DNA from: Candidatus Woesearchaeota archaeon
GTDB lineage: Archaea > Nanobdellota > Nanobdellia > Woesearchaeales > UBA11576
Length of the DNA: 7,171 bases
Assembly (NCBI GenBank): GCA_027083015.1
Contig: JALWQS010000009.1
Location: forward strand, 1-7,171
Direction of reading: 5' to 3'
Shown: piece by piece, positions 1 to 6,213 of the stretch
Position numbering within the stretch: position 1 is the stretch's first letter
Layout of the letters: the number at the start of each line of letters is the position of its first letter
Made by a program: the position numbers and the translations under genes
Notes under the pieces: generated by a model
Databases searched by the model: none
Told to the model about the DNA's origin: nothing
The model's input: the letters and a program-made list of their open reading frames with translations, nothing else

Positions 1-10
1 TTTTTTCTCC

Positions 11-20
11 TTTATATTTT
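11..20 (+). promoter_or_regulatory. Putative archaeal TATA box of the VTT membrane protein gene
   Basis: The stretch TTTATATTTT resembles the archaeal TATA element. It lies about 55 bases before the ATG at 72. Transcription starting about 25 bases downstream would give a leader of roughly 30 bases, which includes an AGGA (63-66) five bases before the start codon. It is preceded by a T6 run at 1-6 that could be the U-tract of an upstream terminator, but the window is cut there. The call rests on motif and spacing only. Confidence 0.4.
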
Positions 21-71
21 AAGGAAACCAATAAGCATAACAATACAAGGAAAAAGATATATAGGACGAAG

Positions 72-605
72 ATGAAAAGCAGAACAGGATTCTACAGCAC
101 TCTAGTAGCAGTTTTGATGATTTTCATTGGAGTTATAATATTCCATACAACAATCAAAGATTTCTTTGGAAACCTCCTGCTAACCTATGGTTTTATTGGC
201 CTGTTCTTTTCTGTCTGGGCACTTGACACTTTGATACAACCCATAAGCCCCGACATTTTAGTTCTTGGTTCAACCATAGGGGGAGCCTCTGTATGGACAG
301 TTATTCTGATTGCAGGCCTTGCAAGCGTGGTTGCAGGAATAACAGGTTACCTGATAGGCTACAAGTTGGGATCGGAGCGATTTGAAGAGTGGTTTGGAAA
401 AAAACATCTTGTAAAAGGTGAAGAATTATTCAAAAAATATGGTGTTTGGGGTATAGTTATCGGAGCTTTTTCGCCAATACCTTATAGTAGCATATGCTGG
501 GCTGCAGGTGTTTATAAGATGAACTTCAACATATTTGTAATTACCAGCTTACTAACACGAGTGCCTAGATTCTTTTTCATAAGTCTAATCAGTCTTTTGC
601 TTTAA
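72..605 (+). CDS. VTT/DedA-type (YqaA-like) small integral membrane protein
   Basis: This 177-residue protein is almost entirely hydrophobic and probably sits in the cytoplasmic membrane. Spans are visible at about residues 7-27, 34-53, 73-98 and 124-146, with a short hydrophobic C-terminal segment at 152-177. The segment at 53-70, with two prolines (IQPISPD), looks like the re-entrant hairpin of the family. The Gly-rich span at 81-100 (GITGYLIGYKLG) is the usual VTT helix. The stretch 119-150 (FKKYGVWG, then SPIPYSS, then AAGVYKM) matches the family pattern of a KYG turn, a proline-containing half-helix and an AG...M helix. Family members are implicated in lipid scrambling or proton-coupled membrane homeostasis, but the substrate of this small subtype is unknown. 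The ATG is supported by AGGA at 63-66. The C-terminus ends inside a hydrophobic stretch, so it is slightly short for the family. Codon use is rich in ATA and A-ending codons, unlike the enolase cluster on the same strand. Confidence 0.75.
   Translation: MKSRTGFYSTLVAVLMIFIGVIIFHTTIKDFFGNLLLTYGFIGLFFSVWALDTLIQPISPDILVLGSTIGGASVWTVILIAGLASVVAGITGYLIGYKLGSERFEEWFGKKHLVKGEELFKKYGVWGIVIGAFSPIPYSSICWAAGVYKMNFNIFVITSLLTRVPRFFFISLISLLL
602..605. other. Overlapping convergent stop codons (TTAA)
   Basis: The palindrome TTAA holds both stop codons: TAA of the plus-strand VTT gene at 603-605, and TAA of the minus-strand TIM-barrel gene read from 604 to 602. There is therefore no intergenic terminator, and each transcript must run into the other gene. 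A run of seven A at 398-404 (U7 in the minus-strand RNA), about 200 bases past the TIM-barrel stop, is one possible termination site. Confidence 0.9.
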
Positions 606-1441
606 TTCCTTAATGACTCATAATATCTTTTCATCAACAGCGCATCGGTTTCTATATTAGGACTTTCTGAAATGACGACTCCTTTAGCATCAAATTCCTT
701 CAACACTCTCAAAAGATCTTTATAGTTCATGTCTGATTCTTTCAGGACCAGATGGTTTCTCTCTCCTTTGGCTGTATAGTTTATGCCTGACATATGGATG
801 TGCATATTATTAATGGCTTTTTTTCCCAGCCCTTTCTCGATATCGCTTAGCACCTTGTGGAATTCATCATAGGTGTTGAGCTTTTGTGTTCTGGCATGCA
901 GGTGTGCAAAGTCTATGCATGGCATGACCTGATCTATCTCTTGTGATAACCTGATTAGTTCTTGGTATGAGCCGAACTGTGTGGCTTTGCCTGTGGTTTC
1001 TGGTCGTACCCAGAGTTTTATGTCTTGTTGTTTTAGTGTTTCAATTATACTCTTCATCTCTTTCCTGACTTTTTGATAAACCTTCTCAGGATCCATCTTA
1101 AGATAGTATGCTGGATGGAATGTTATTGAGTAGGCTCCTGCTTTATCCGCTATCCTTGCCGTATCAAGTATCCTTTTTATGCTTGCTTTTTCTTTTTCTT
1201 TTTCAAGTGAGTTTAGGTTTATATAGTAAGGTCCGTGTGCTGTAAGCACTACTTGTTCTTCTTTGGCTATCTTTCCTACTTCTTCTGCCAGTTCCGGCGT
1301 CATACGCACTCCTCTGACAAACTCCAGTTCCATACAACTCAGACCTAGTTCTGCTACTTTTTTTACTCCTGAAAGGCTTGAACGGTCTTTACAGCTGATA
1401 GGAGTTCCTGCTGTTCCGAAAAGAAGTGTCTTAAAAGCCAT
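602..1441 (-). CDS. Endonuclease IV-like TIM-barrel protein (AP endonuclease family 2), probable deoxyribonuclease IV of archaeal type
   Basis: This 279-residue protein has about the usual length of endonuclease IV, the metal-dependent AP endonuclease of base excision repair. The expected three-metal ligands appear in order and at near-canonical positions: H69 (TAHGPYY), H109 (TFHPAYY), E148 (RPETTG), D177 and H180 (CIDFAHLHAR), H214 or H216 (HIHMSG), H230 (GERNH) and E259 (ISES). The N-terminal LFGTAG strand and the conserved ELEFVRGVRM at about 38-47 fit the archaeal subfamily. The classical DRHH motif is replaced here by ERNH, and LENT by RPETT, so substrate range may differ from the E. 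coli enzyme. A role in repair is inferred from the family; the xylose-isomerase-like TIM-barrel superfamily also holds sugar isomerases. There is no clear ribosome site before the ATG, and an AT-rich box about 25 bases upstream suggests a leaderless message. It lies downstream of the glycosyltransferase on the same strand, and its stop codon overlaps that of the VTT gene. Confidence 0.82.
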   Translation of the reverse strand: MAFKTLLFGTAGTPISCKDRSSLSGVKKVAELGLSCMELEFVRGVRMTPELAEEVGKIAKEEQVVLTAHGPYYINLNSLEKEKEKASIKRILDTARIADKAGAYSITFHPAYYLKMDPEKVYQKVRKEMKSIIETLKQQDIKLWVRPETTGKATQFGSYQELIRLSQEIDQVMPCIDFAHLHARTQKLNTYDEFHKVLSDIEKGLGKKAINNMHIHMSGINYTAKGERNHLVLKESDMNYKDLLRVLKEFDAKGVVISESPNIETDALLMKRYYESLRN

Positions 1442-1571
1442 CTGATAATCATTAGCTTCTGGATTTTTAATTATTTCGTTTTTATCGCTGTTTGATGTTC
1501 ATATTTACTTTTTCTTGGTTGTTTCGCGGCGTTCTCACTGACACTGTTTGGTTGTTTTTATTGTTTATCGT
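1442..1571 (-). other. 130-base gap between glycosyltransferase and TIM-barrel genes, with possible leaderless promoter
   Basis: On the minus strand this gap is A-rich and has no U-tract (it would appear as an A-run on the plus strand), so read-through from the glycosyltransferase gene is plausible. The minus-strand element TTAAAAAT (plus positions 1463-1470) is centred about 25 bases before the TIM-barrel ATG, where a TATA box for a leaderless archaeal transcript would sit. The match to consensus is weak. I see no convincing small gene; one ATG frame here ends after six codons. Confidence 0.3.
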
Positions 1572-3338
1572 TTATTCCTCGAGTGCTTGTGAAACCAGAT
1601 ACTCATTGCTATCTGACGTTACTAATATCCAGGGTGATTCCTTATTGACTATGTTCATGATATCTCCATAATATTTACTGTCTTTTCTTACTGCAATAGC
1701 TAACAGGACCGGACCAAGTTTTTCCTGAGGTATTATGGTATATGTTTCTAAAAATTCTTTATCTGACAGGATTATTTTTAGGTTTTCTTTGTAATGGTGG
1801 TGTGGAAGGTAGACCAGGTCTATCTTATACTTTTTGATCGTGTCCAGGACTGATATCCTTTTCATCGCTATGTCTGTCTCTTGCAGCCCTGCCAGGTCTA
1901 TGATTTTCTTTTCAGGATTCATCGCTCCTAACATTCCGACTTCTGTAGAGCCTATTATCAGATCATCAGGTAATCGGCTGAAATTGTCCAGAGCAAACCA
2001 TACTTCTCTTGGCAAGGGATTTGTTTCATATTCTTTCCATATATCAAAATCTCCCACTAATCCCGCCTCCAGATTGTTCCTGAATATCACTCCCATCTTA
2101 TAGACGAAAAAAAGGGCAGTTATTGTCAGTAGGATGCTTATCCAAAGGATTACCTTCTTGATTTTTTCGCGTTCTTTTCTTGTTTTGTCTCTTGCTGACC
2201 AGGCTATAAGCCCTCTGATTGAGAAGGCTGCTAAGAAGAACAGCACTGAGACCAGAGGGTAATAGAATCTTTGTCGGTGGAACATTATCTGGAGCACAGA
2301 TGTTGAATAGTATGTCATGAACACTGCTGCTGCGACCATGCTGCTTTTGAATGTATCTGATGATGTTTGCCACCACTTTTTCGTATCGACCAGCACCCAG
2401 AGGATAGGTAATGCTATGACGAACCAGTAATGCTTCAGGAATAAGAGGAGTTGTGTTGGCCCTATGCCTTTGTAAGCTGCTATTATTGTAGGCCCGTAAA
2501 GTCCTACGACCTTTGCGTAAAAGGGTAAGGGGAACGGTGTTCCGAAATAAAGTGATGCTATGACGAGTTCTATAGAAAAAGTGACTATTGTCGTTGCTAA
2601 CAGGAGAAGATAGGATCTTAGTTTTTTCCTTGATTTTTTATCTTTTCTCAGATAGTTCAGTACTATGCTTATCCCTGGCATCCCTACTGTAAATATCATA
2701 AGGTCAGGTCTTACATAATAAGCTATTCCTCCGACTACCCCTGTTGTTAAGAGAGTGTTAGTTGTCTGTTTTTTCTCGAACCATGACGCTAGTATCAGGT
2801 ATAGCATCAGGAAGGCCATAGCAAACATAGTATCCATCCCGCTTACCATATGGATAAAGCTCTCGGCATAATTGATCGTGAATGCGAATAGCAAAAATGA
2901 CATAATCAGAAGCCTTGTATTTTTTGAAAAGAATTTCGTTACGAAGAACATCATCAATCCTAAGAATATGATGCCTGATATTGTGCTTGAAAGGTTACAT
3001 ATCAAAGGTGCTTTTTCTGTGAACAGTCTTATGATGACTGTAATTGCGAGGTAGAGCAGAGATGTCAGTCCGTAGGTGTGCACTCCTTTGTTCCATGCTA
3101 TTCCCCGGTGCTCTACAACATTATCTGCATACCTTACCCACATATACGCATCATCAGTAATATGTTGTGAGGAGAACTGTGAAGCAACTCCTAATGTTAT
3201 GGCTAATAGGAAAAGTAAGATGCCAGCTAAAGACACATACATAGACACATACATAAGTACATCCTGATTATGTATTGCTGAAGATCCGAATTTCTCTGAT
3301 TCTCTTGACTCCCCGGATTTTCCTGCTTTTTTTATCAT
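1572..3338 (-). CDS. Polytopic membrane glycosyltransferase, GT-C fold, AftB/ArnT-like
   Basis: This 588-residue protein has a charged 27-residue N-terminal tail, a first span at about 28-52, roughly ten further hydrophobic segments up to about 415, and a C-terminal domain of about 170 residues that should face the outside. Hallmarks of lipid-linked-sugar GT-C enzymes are visible. The D62-D63 pair sits in the first outer loop (ITDDAYMWVRYADN), followed by a Gly-Leu-Thr-Ser turn near 90-93. Further marks are SGMDT at 166-170, YVRPD at 208-212, and FGTPFPLPFYAKV at 265-277, which matches the FGSPLPNTFYAK-type motif of AftB-like proteins. The C-terminal IIDLAGLQETDIA at 479-491 also fits that group. 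Such enzymes move a sugar from a polyprenyl carrier to a glycan or protein outside the membrane. The acceptor here cannot be told. The N-terminal region contains an in-frame duplication of Met-Tyr-Val-Ser. The gene is transcribed divergently from enolase. Confidence 0.72.
   Translation of the reverse strand: MIKKAGKSGESRESEKFGSSAIHNQDVLMYVSMYVSLAGILLFLLAITLGVASQFSSQHITDDAYMWVRYADNVVEHRGIAWNKGVHTYGLTSLLYLAITVIIRLFTEKAPLICNLSSTISGIIFLGLMMFFVTKFFSKNTRLLIMSFLLFAFTINYAESFIHMVSGMDTMFAMAFLMLYLILASWFEKKQTTNTLLTTGVVGGIAYYVRPDLMIFTVGMPGISIVLNYLRKDKKSRKKLRSYLLLLATTIVTFSIELVIASLYFGTPFPLPFYAKVVGLYGPTIIAAYKGIGPTQLLLFLKHYWFVIALPILWVLVDTKKWWQTSSDTFKSSMVAAAVFMTYYSTSVLQIMFHRQRFYYPLVSVLFFLAAFSIRGLIAWSARDKTRKEREKIKKVILWISILLTITALFFVYKMGVIFRNNLEAGLVGDFDIWKEYETNPLPREVWFALDNFSRLPDDLIIGSTEVGMLGAMNPEKKIIDLAGLQETDIAMKRISVLDTIKKYKIDLVYLPHHHYKENLKIILSDKEFLETYTIIPQEKLGPVLLAIAVRKDSKYYGDIMNIVNKESPWILVTSDSNEYLVSQALEE
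3232..3255 (-). repeat. Perfect 12-base tandem duplication inside the glycosyltransferase gene
   Basis: GACACATACATA occurs twice in direct succession (3232-3243 and 3244-3255). On the minus strand it encodes Met-Tyr-Val-Ser twice at about residues 29-36, at the edge of the first membrane span. The length is a multiple of three, so the frame is kept. Confidence 0.9.
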
Positions 3339-3534
3339 ACCTTAGCGTGTTTATCCAGTATTTTTATTTTTTTAGCTGGAAGAGTCCCTGATTTAAAAAG
3401 CCTGAACAGACTGTTTATCTAAAGACTGGTTTGTCAGAAGACTATCTTAACATCCTTAAGAAAATGCTTTTAGCCACAATTCATATGCCTGACCATTCTT
3501 TAACCATAATTAGCCTCACTTAAGCGATCATAAG

Positions 3535-3592
3535 GTCTTAAGAACGAAATTATTATAAATGAAACTGGTTTGGATTTATAAGTAGTTAAGAC
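3535..3592. repeat. Nested inverted repeats around the enolase TATA box
   Basis: The outer arms GTCTTAA (3535-3541) and TTAAGAC (3586-3592) are perfect complements. The inner arms TTATAAAT (3553-3560) and ATTTATAA (3574-3581) are perfect complements with a 13-base spacer. The right inner arm is the enolase TATA box. The left inner arm read on the minus strand is also TATA-like, so the element could fire in both directions or serve as a regulator site. The two axes differ by about three to four bases. Confidence 0.5.
3574..3582 (+). promoter_or_regulatory. Putative TATA box of the enolase transcription unit
   Basis: ATTTATAAG is a close match to the archaeal TATA element. A start of transcription about 25 bases downstream (near 3602-3608) would give a leader of roughly 75-80 bases before the enolase TTG at 3683. 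No competing TATA-like element lies between here and the gene. Confidence 0.5.
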
Positions 3593-3670
3593 TTTTCAGC
3601 CGAGTGTTTTTCAATAGAGTTCAGTTTATGATAATAATTGGTTGTAAGAGTTCAGAAAAAGTTCAAAAAA

Positions 3671-3676
3671 GAGGTG
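3671..3676 (+). promoter_or_regulatory. Ribosome binding site that decides the enolase start
   Basis: GAGGTG matches the 16S rRNA 3' end complement (GGAGGTGATC) and ends six bases before the TTG at 3683. This makes 3683 the likely start, rather than the in-frame TTG at 3638, which would add 15 basic, non-conserved residues and lacks such a site. The in-frame GTG at 3674 is part of the ribosome site itself. Confidence 0.75.
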
Positions 3677-3682
3677 TGGAAT

Positions 3683-4945
3683 TTGAAGACTGATTATAAG
3701 ATCCGTAAAGTGCATGCTCGTGAAATCCTTGACAGCAGGGGCAACCCTACGATCGAGGTCGATATCTTTACTAAGACTCATCGTGCTAGGGCAGCTGTAC
3801 CTTCAGGAGCCAGTACAGGCATTCATGAGGCTTTAGAATTGAGAGATGGCGGTATCCGCTATGGAGGTAAGGGTGTTCTGCGAGCTGTCAATAATGTTAA
3901 TTACAAGATTTTCAAAGCTGTTCAGGGCTTGGATTCTCGTAAACAATCTGTTGTTGATAAGGCTATGATCGATCTTGATGGTACGGCTAACAAATCTGTC
4001 CTTGGTGCTAATGCGATCTTAGGTGTTAGTCTTGCTAATGCTCGTCTGGCTGCTACTACCCGTGGCAAAGAATTATTTGAAGTTTTAGGTACGAAGAGAC
4101 TCTTGCCTGTTCCTTGTATGAATGTCATAAATGGAGGTAAACATGCTGATAATCCGCTTCAGTTTCAGGAGTTTATGGTCTGTCCCAGAGGGAGGACTTT
4201 TGCTGATTCTTTGAGGATGGGTTCTGAGATCTATCATGAGCTGAAATCTCTTATCAAGAAGAAGTGGGGCAAGGATTCTACTAATGTCGGTGATGAGGGC
4301 GGTTTTGCTCCTAATATCAAAAAGGTTGAGGAAGCTTTGAGGATTCTTACTAAAGCTATTGAGAAATCAGGTTATGATGGTATGTGTAAGATTGCTATTG
4401 ATGCCGCTGCTTCAGAATTTTTTAATAAGAAGACAGGCAAGTACTTTGTTGATGGTAAATGGATGAGCCCTCAGAAACTTACTTTATTGTATGAGAAGAT
4501 TATTGAGAATTACCCTGTTTTTTCTGTTGAGGATCCTTTTGATCAGGATGATTTTGATTCCTGGCCTGACCTTACTGAATACGCTAAGCATAGGAAGATT
4601 CAGGTTGTCGGTGATGATCTTCTCGTGACTAATCCCGAAAGGATAAAGATCGCCCTGGACAGAAAGTTATGTGACGCTTTGCTTTTGAAGGTTAACCAGA
4701 TCGGCAGTCTTACTGAGGCTAAGAAGGCTGCTAAAATAGCTTTGGATCATGGTTGGAAAGTGATGGTCAGTCATCGTTCTGGTGAGACTCCTGACTCCTT
4801 TATCGCTGATCTTACTGTAGCTTTGGGTGTTGGTCAGATTAAGTCCGGCGCTCCTTGTCGTGGTGAACGGCTCGCTAAGTATAATCAGTTGATGAGGATT
4901 GAGGAACATTTGGGAGATAAGGCTCGTATGAATAGGTTATGGTGA
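3683..4945 (+). CDS. eno: Enolase (phosphopyruvate hydratase, EC 4.2.1.11)
   Basis: This enzyme interconverts 2-phosphoglycerate and phosphoenolpyruvate in the cytoplasm, in glycolysis and gluconeogenesis. With the TTG start at 3683 the protein has 420 residues, within the normal range. All active-site elements are present in order (numbered from that start): the mobile-loop Ser41 in VPSGAST, His154 in GGKHADN, Glu163 in QEFM, catalytic Glu205 in GDEGGFAPN, Mg ligands Asp240 (IAIDAA), Glu283 (SVEDPF) and Asp311 (VVGDDL), catalytic Lys336 (LLKVNQIGS), His364-Arg365-Ser366 (VSHRSGET) and Lys388 (QIKSGAPCRGER). The N-terminal REILDSRGNPT signature is intact. Codons strongly favour GCT, GGT, CTT, GAT and AAG, as expected for a highly expressed gene. 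The next gene starts ten bases after the stop, with its ribosome site over the stop codon, so the two probably form an operon. The usual archaeal neighbours (rpoN/rpoK, rps2) are absent on this side. Confidence 0.97.
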   Translation: MKTDYKIRKVHAREILDSRGNPTIEVDIFTKTHRARAAVPSGASTGIHEALELRDGGIRYGGKGVLRAVNNVNYKIFKAVQGLDSRKQSVVDKAMIDLDGTANKSVLGANAILGVSLANARLAATTRGKELFEVLGTKRLLPVPCMNVINGGKHADNPLQFQEFMVCPRGRTFADSLRMGSEIYHELKSLIKKKWGKDSTNVGDEGGFAPNIKKVEEALRILTKAIEKSGYDGMCKIAIDAAASEFFNKKTGKYFVDGKWMSPQKLTLLYEKIIENYPVFSVEDPFDQDDFDSWPDLTEYAKHRKIQVVGDDLLVTNPERIKIALDRKLCDALLLKVNQIGSLTEAKKAAKIALDHGWKVMVSHRSGETPDSFIADLTVALGVGQIKSGAPCRGERLAKYNQLMRIEEHLGDKARMNRLW

Positions 4946-4947
4946 TC
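4941..4947 (+). promoter_or_regulatory. Ribosome binding site of the protease gene, overlapping the enolase stop codon
   Basis: GGTGATC is a seven-base match to the complement of the 16S rRNA 3' end and ends eight bases before the ATG at 4956. It contains the TGA stop of enolase (4943-4945), an arrangement that suggests coupled translation of the two genes. Confidence 0.75.
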
Positions 4948-4955
4948 GTTCCAGA

Positions 4956-6113
4956 ATGCCTAAGCAAGAACTTCTTGATTATATCAAGACGCAGAGAAGC
5001 ATCGGAGTTACTGAAGAGCAGATAGTTGCTGCTCTTAAAAAAGCCGGTTATGATGATCTTGAGATCCAAGAGCATATCTCTCATAAAGGCTCGCGACCTT
5101 CGACGAGAAAGCTCAGTTTTGAGCTTAAGCATCTTCTTTTCCTGAATATCCTTATCATAGTTCTTTTTGTTGCTGTCGCTATCTATTTCAGTTACGATTT
5201 TCATAAGTCCTTGAATGCTGAGTCTGCCAGAAGCGATGCTAGTATTGAAGCTTTAAGAAATGATCTCATCAACCAGAATGCTGTCTTGACGGACAGGATC
5301 AGCAACTCTGAAAAAGATTGGCTCGCTGAACTGGAAAAGCTCAGGAAAGAGTCTCGTGATGAGGATAAGGCTTTGCGTTCCACGATCGCTAATGCTGATT
5401 CTGCATCTAAAGAACGGGATGCTACCTTAGCAAGTTCCATCCAGGATATTAGTTCTCAGAGTTCTGCTAAGCTGGATCAGCTTTCCAAGGATCTTGATAC
5501 TTTTAAGAGTGAACAGGTTGATTTCTCTAAGATCGCGCCTAAAGCTATGCACTCAGTTGTAACTATCGGTTATGTTGATAGCTCTGGCGTCTTTCAGAGT
5601 GATGGTTCAGGAGCGATCATCAGCAGGGATGGTTTTGTTCTTACTAATTATCATGTTGTTGATGAGCTTCGGAATATTGTTGTTAATGTTGATGATAATA
5701 AGTACCAAGCTGATATGGTTGGTAAGAATACAACCTGGGATCTTGCTCTTTTGAAGATGAAAACTGATGATAAGTTCGTGCCTTTTTACTGGGCTGATTC
5801 TGATAAGCTTTATGTTGGTCAGCCCGTCATAGCTATCGGTAATCCTGTAGGTCTTGAAGCCTCTGTCACTCAGGGTATCATAAGCAGTAAGAGAAGGTAT
5901 ATTGATGATAATCCTGATATTCCCTATATCCAGACTGATGTCGCTATCAATCCTGGAAATTCAGGCGGACCTTTGATAGATAAGGACGGTAAGATCGTTG
6001 GTATATTGACGATGAAATATACCGGTTCGGGAATTGAAGGTTTAGGGTTTGCTATCGCCTCTAATGATGCTAAGAGGGTCGCTAATGAGCTTAAGCTTCA
6101 TCCTGCTTCATGA
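4956..6113 (+). CDS. Membrane-anchored HtrA/DegP-like trypsin-fold serine protease without PDZ domain
   Basis: This 385-residue protein reads as four modules. Residues 1-42 form a small helical, cytoplasmic-side module (LLDYIKTQRSIGVTEEQI, then ALKKAGYDDLEIQEHI). A basic stretch is followed by one membrane span at about 60-79. Residues 84-188 are charged, Ala/Ser-rich, have spaced Leu/Ile and look like a long coiled-coil stalk. Residues 190-383 are a trypsin-like domain with the full triad: His233 in TNYHVVD, Asp262 in TWDLALLK and Ser336 in GNSGGP. SGAIIS (218-223), AIGNPVGL (293-300) and GLGFAIAS (362-369) are typical of the HtrA family. The positive-inside rule places the protease outside the cell. 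HtrA proteins degrade misfolded envelope proteins, usually with one or two PDZ domains; here the chain ends right after the catalytic domain. The coiled coil may replace PDZ in oligomer assembly or substrate capture, which is inference. It is closely linked to enolase, with coupled translation signals. Confidence 0.88.
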   Translation: MPKQELLDYIKTQRSIGVTEEQIVAALKKAGYDDLEIQEHISHKGSRPSTRKLSFELKHLLFLNILIIVLFVAVAIYFSYDFHKSLNAESARSDASIEALRNDLINQNAVLTDRISNSEKDWLAELEKLRKESRDEDKALRSTIANADSASKERDATLASSIQDISSQSSAKLDQLSKDLDTFKSEQVDFSKIAPKAMHSVVTIGYVDSSGVFQSDGSGAIISRDGFVLTNYHVVDELRNIVVNVDDNKYQADMVGKNTTWDLALLKMKTDDKFVPFYWADSDKLYVGQPVIAIGNPVGLEASVTQGIISSKRRYIDDNPDIPYIQTDVAINPGNSGGPLIDKDGKIVGILTMKYTGSGIEGLGFAIASNDAKRVANELKLHPAS

Positions 6114-6213
6114 TATATGATAAGATATGGTTTATCGGAAGTATGATCACAGAATTTCAGAAAGATTATTATAAAAAAACATTATCAGTTTGAGATTGAA
6201 AAGAAGGGATACT
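6114..6213 (+). promoter_or_regulatory. Intergenic stretch with possible internal promoter for the phosphoglycerate mutase gene
   Basis: TTATAAAA at 6169-6176 is TATA-like and lies about 40 bases before the ATG at 6214, which would allow a leader of some 15-20 bases. There is no U-tract after the protease stop codon, so read-through from the enolase message is equally possible. A weak five-base inverted repeat (GATAA 6119-6123, TTATC 6132-6136) is not convincing as a terminator. The ribosome site before the mutase is poor (AAGGGA at 6204-6209). Confidence 0.4.

Larger units (their letters stand above)
3339..3682. promoter_or_regulatory. Divergent intergenic region between glycosyltransferase and enolase
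   Basis: No gene is visible in these 344 bases. The right half holds the enolase promoter (TATA at 3574-3582). For the leftward gene there are two candidate TATA elements on the minus strand: an AAATAAAAATA-like stretch at about 3358-3369, 20-31 bases before the start codon and compatible with a leaderless message, and TTTTTAAAT at 3391-3399. No proper ribosome site precedes the leftward ATG; the AAGGT there touches the start codon. The region also has three CTTAAG palindromes (3455-3460, 3519-3524, 3537-3542), nested inverted repeats around the TATA box, and a nine-base direct repeat ACTGGTTTG (3425-3433 and 3564-3572), which may be operators or chance. Confidence 0.55.

Noticed and set aside
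1490..1545. Possible C/D-box guide RNA (TTGATGT and CTGA on the plus strand)
   Set aside because: The C box deviates from RTGATGA and no internal D'/C' pair is present between the two.
2098..2376. Second minus-strand open frame of 92 codons inside the glycosyltransferase gene
   Set aside because: It is in another frame of the same strand as a continuous 588-residue membrane protein, so it gives no evidence of a frameshift or nested gene.
3425..3572. Nine-base direct repeat ACTGGTTTG, 139 bases apart
   Set aside because: One pair of nine-base matches in a region of this size is close to chance; noted in the intergenic entry but not claimed as an operator.
4875..5204. Minus-strand open frame of 109 codons over the enolase/protease junction
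   Set aside because: It overlaps the well-supported 3' end of enolase and the protease N-terminus, with no recognisable domain.
6119..6136. Hairpin GATAA/TTATC after the protease gene as a terminator
   Set aside because: It has only five AT-rich base pairs and no T-run follows; chance is likely.
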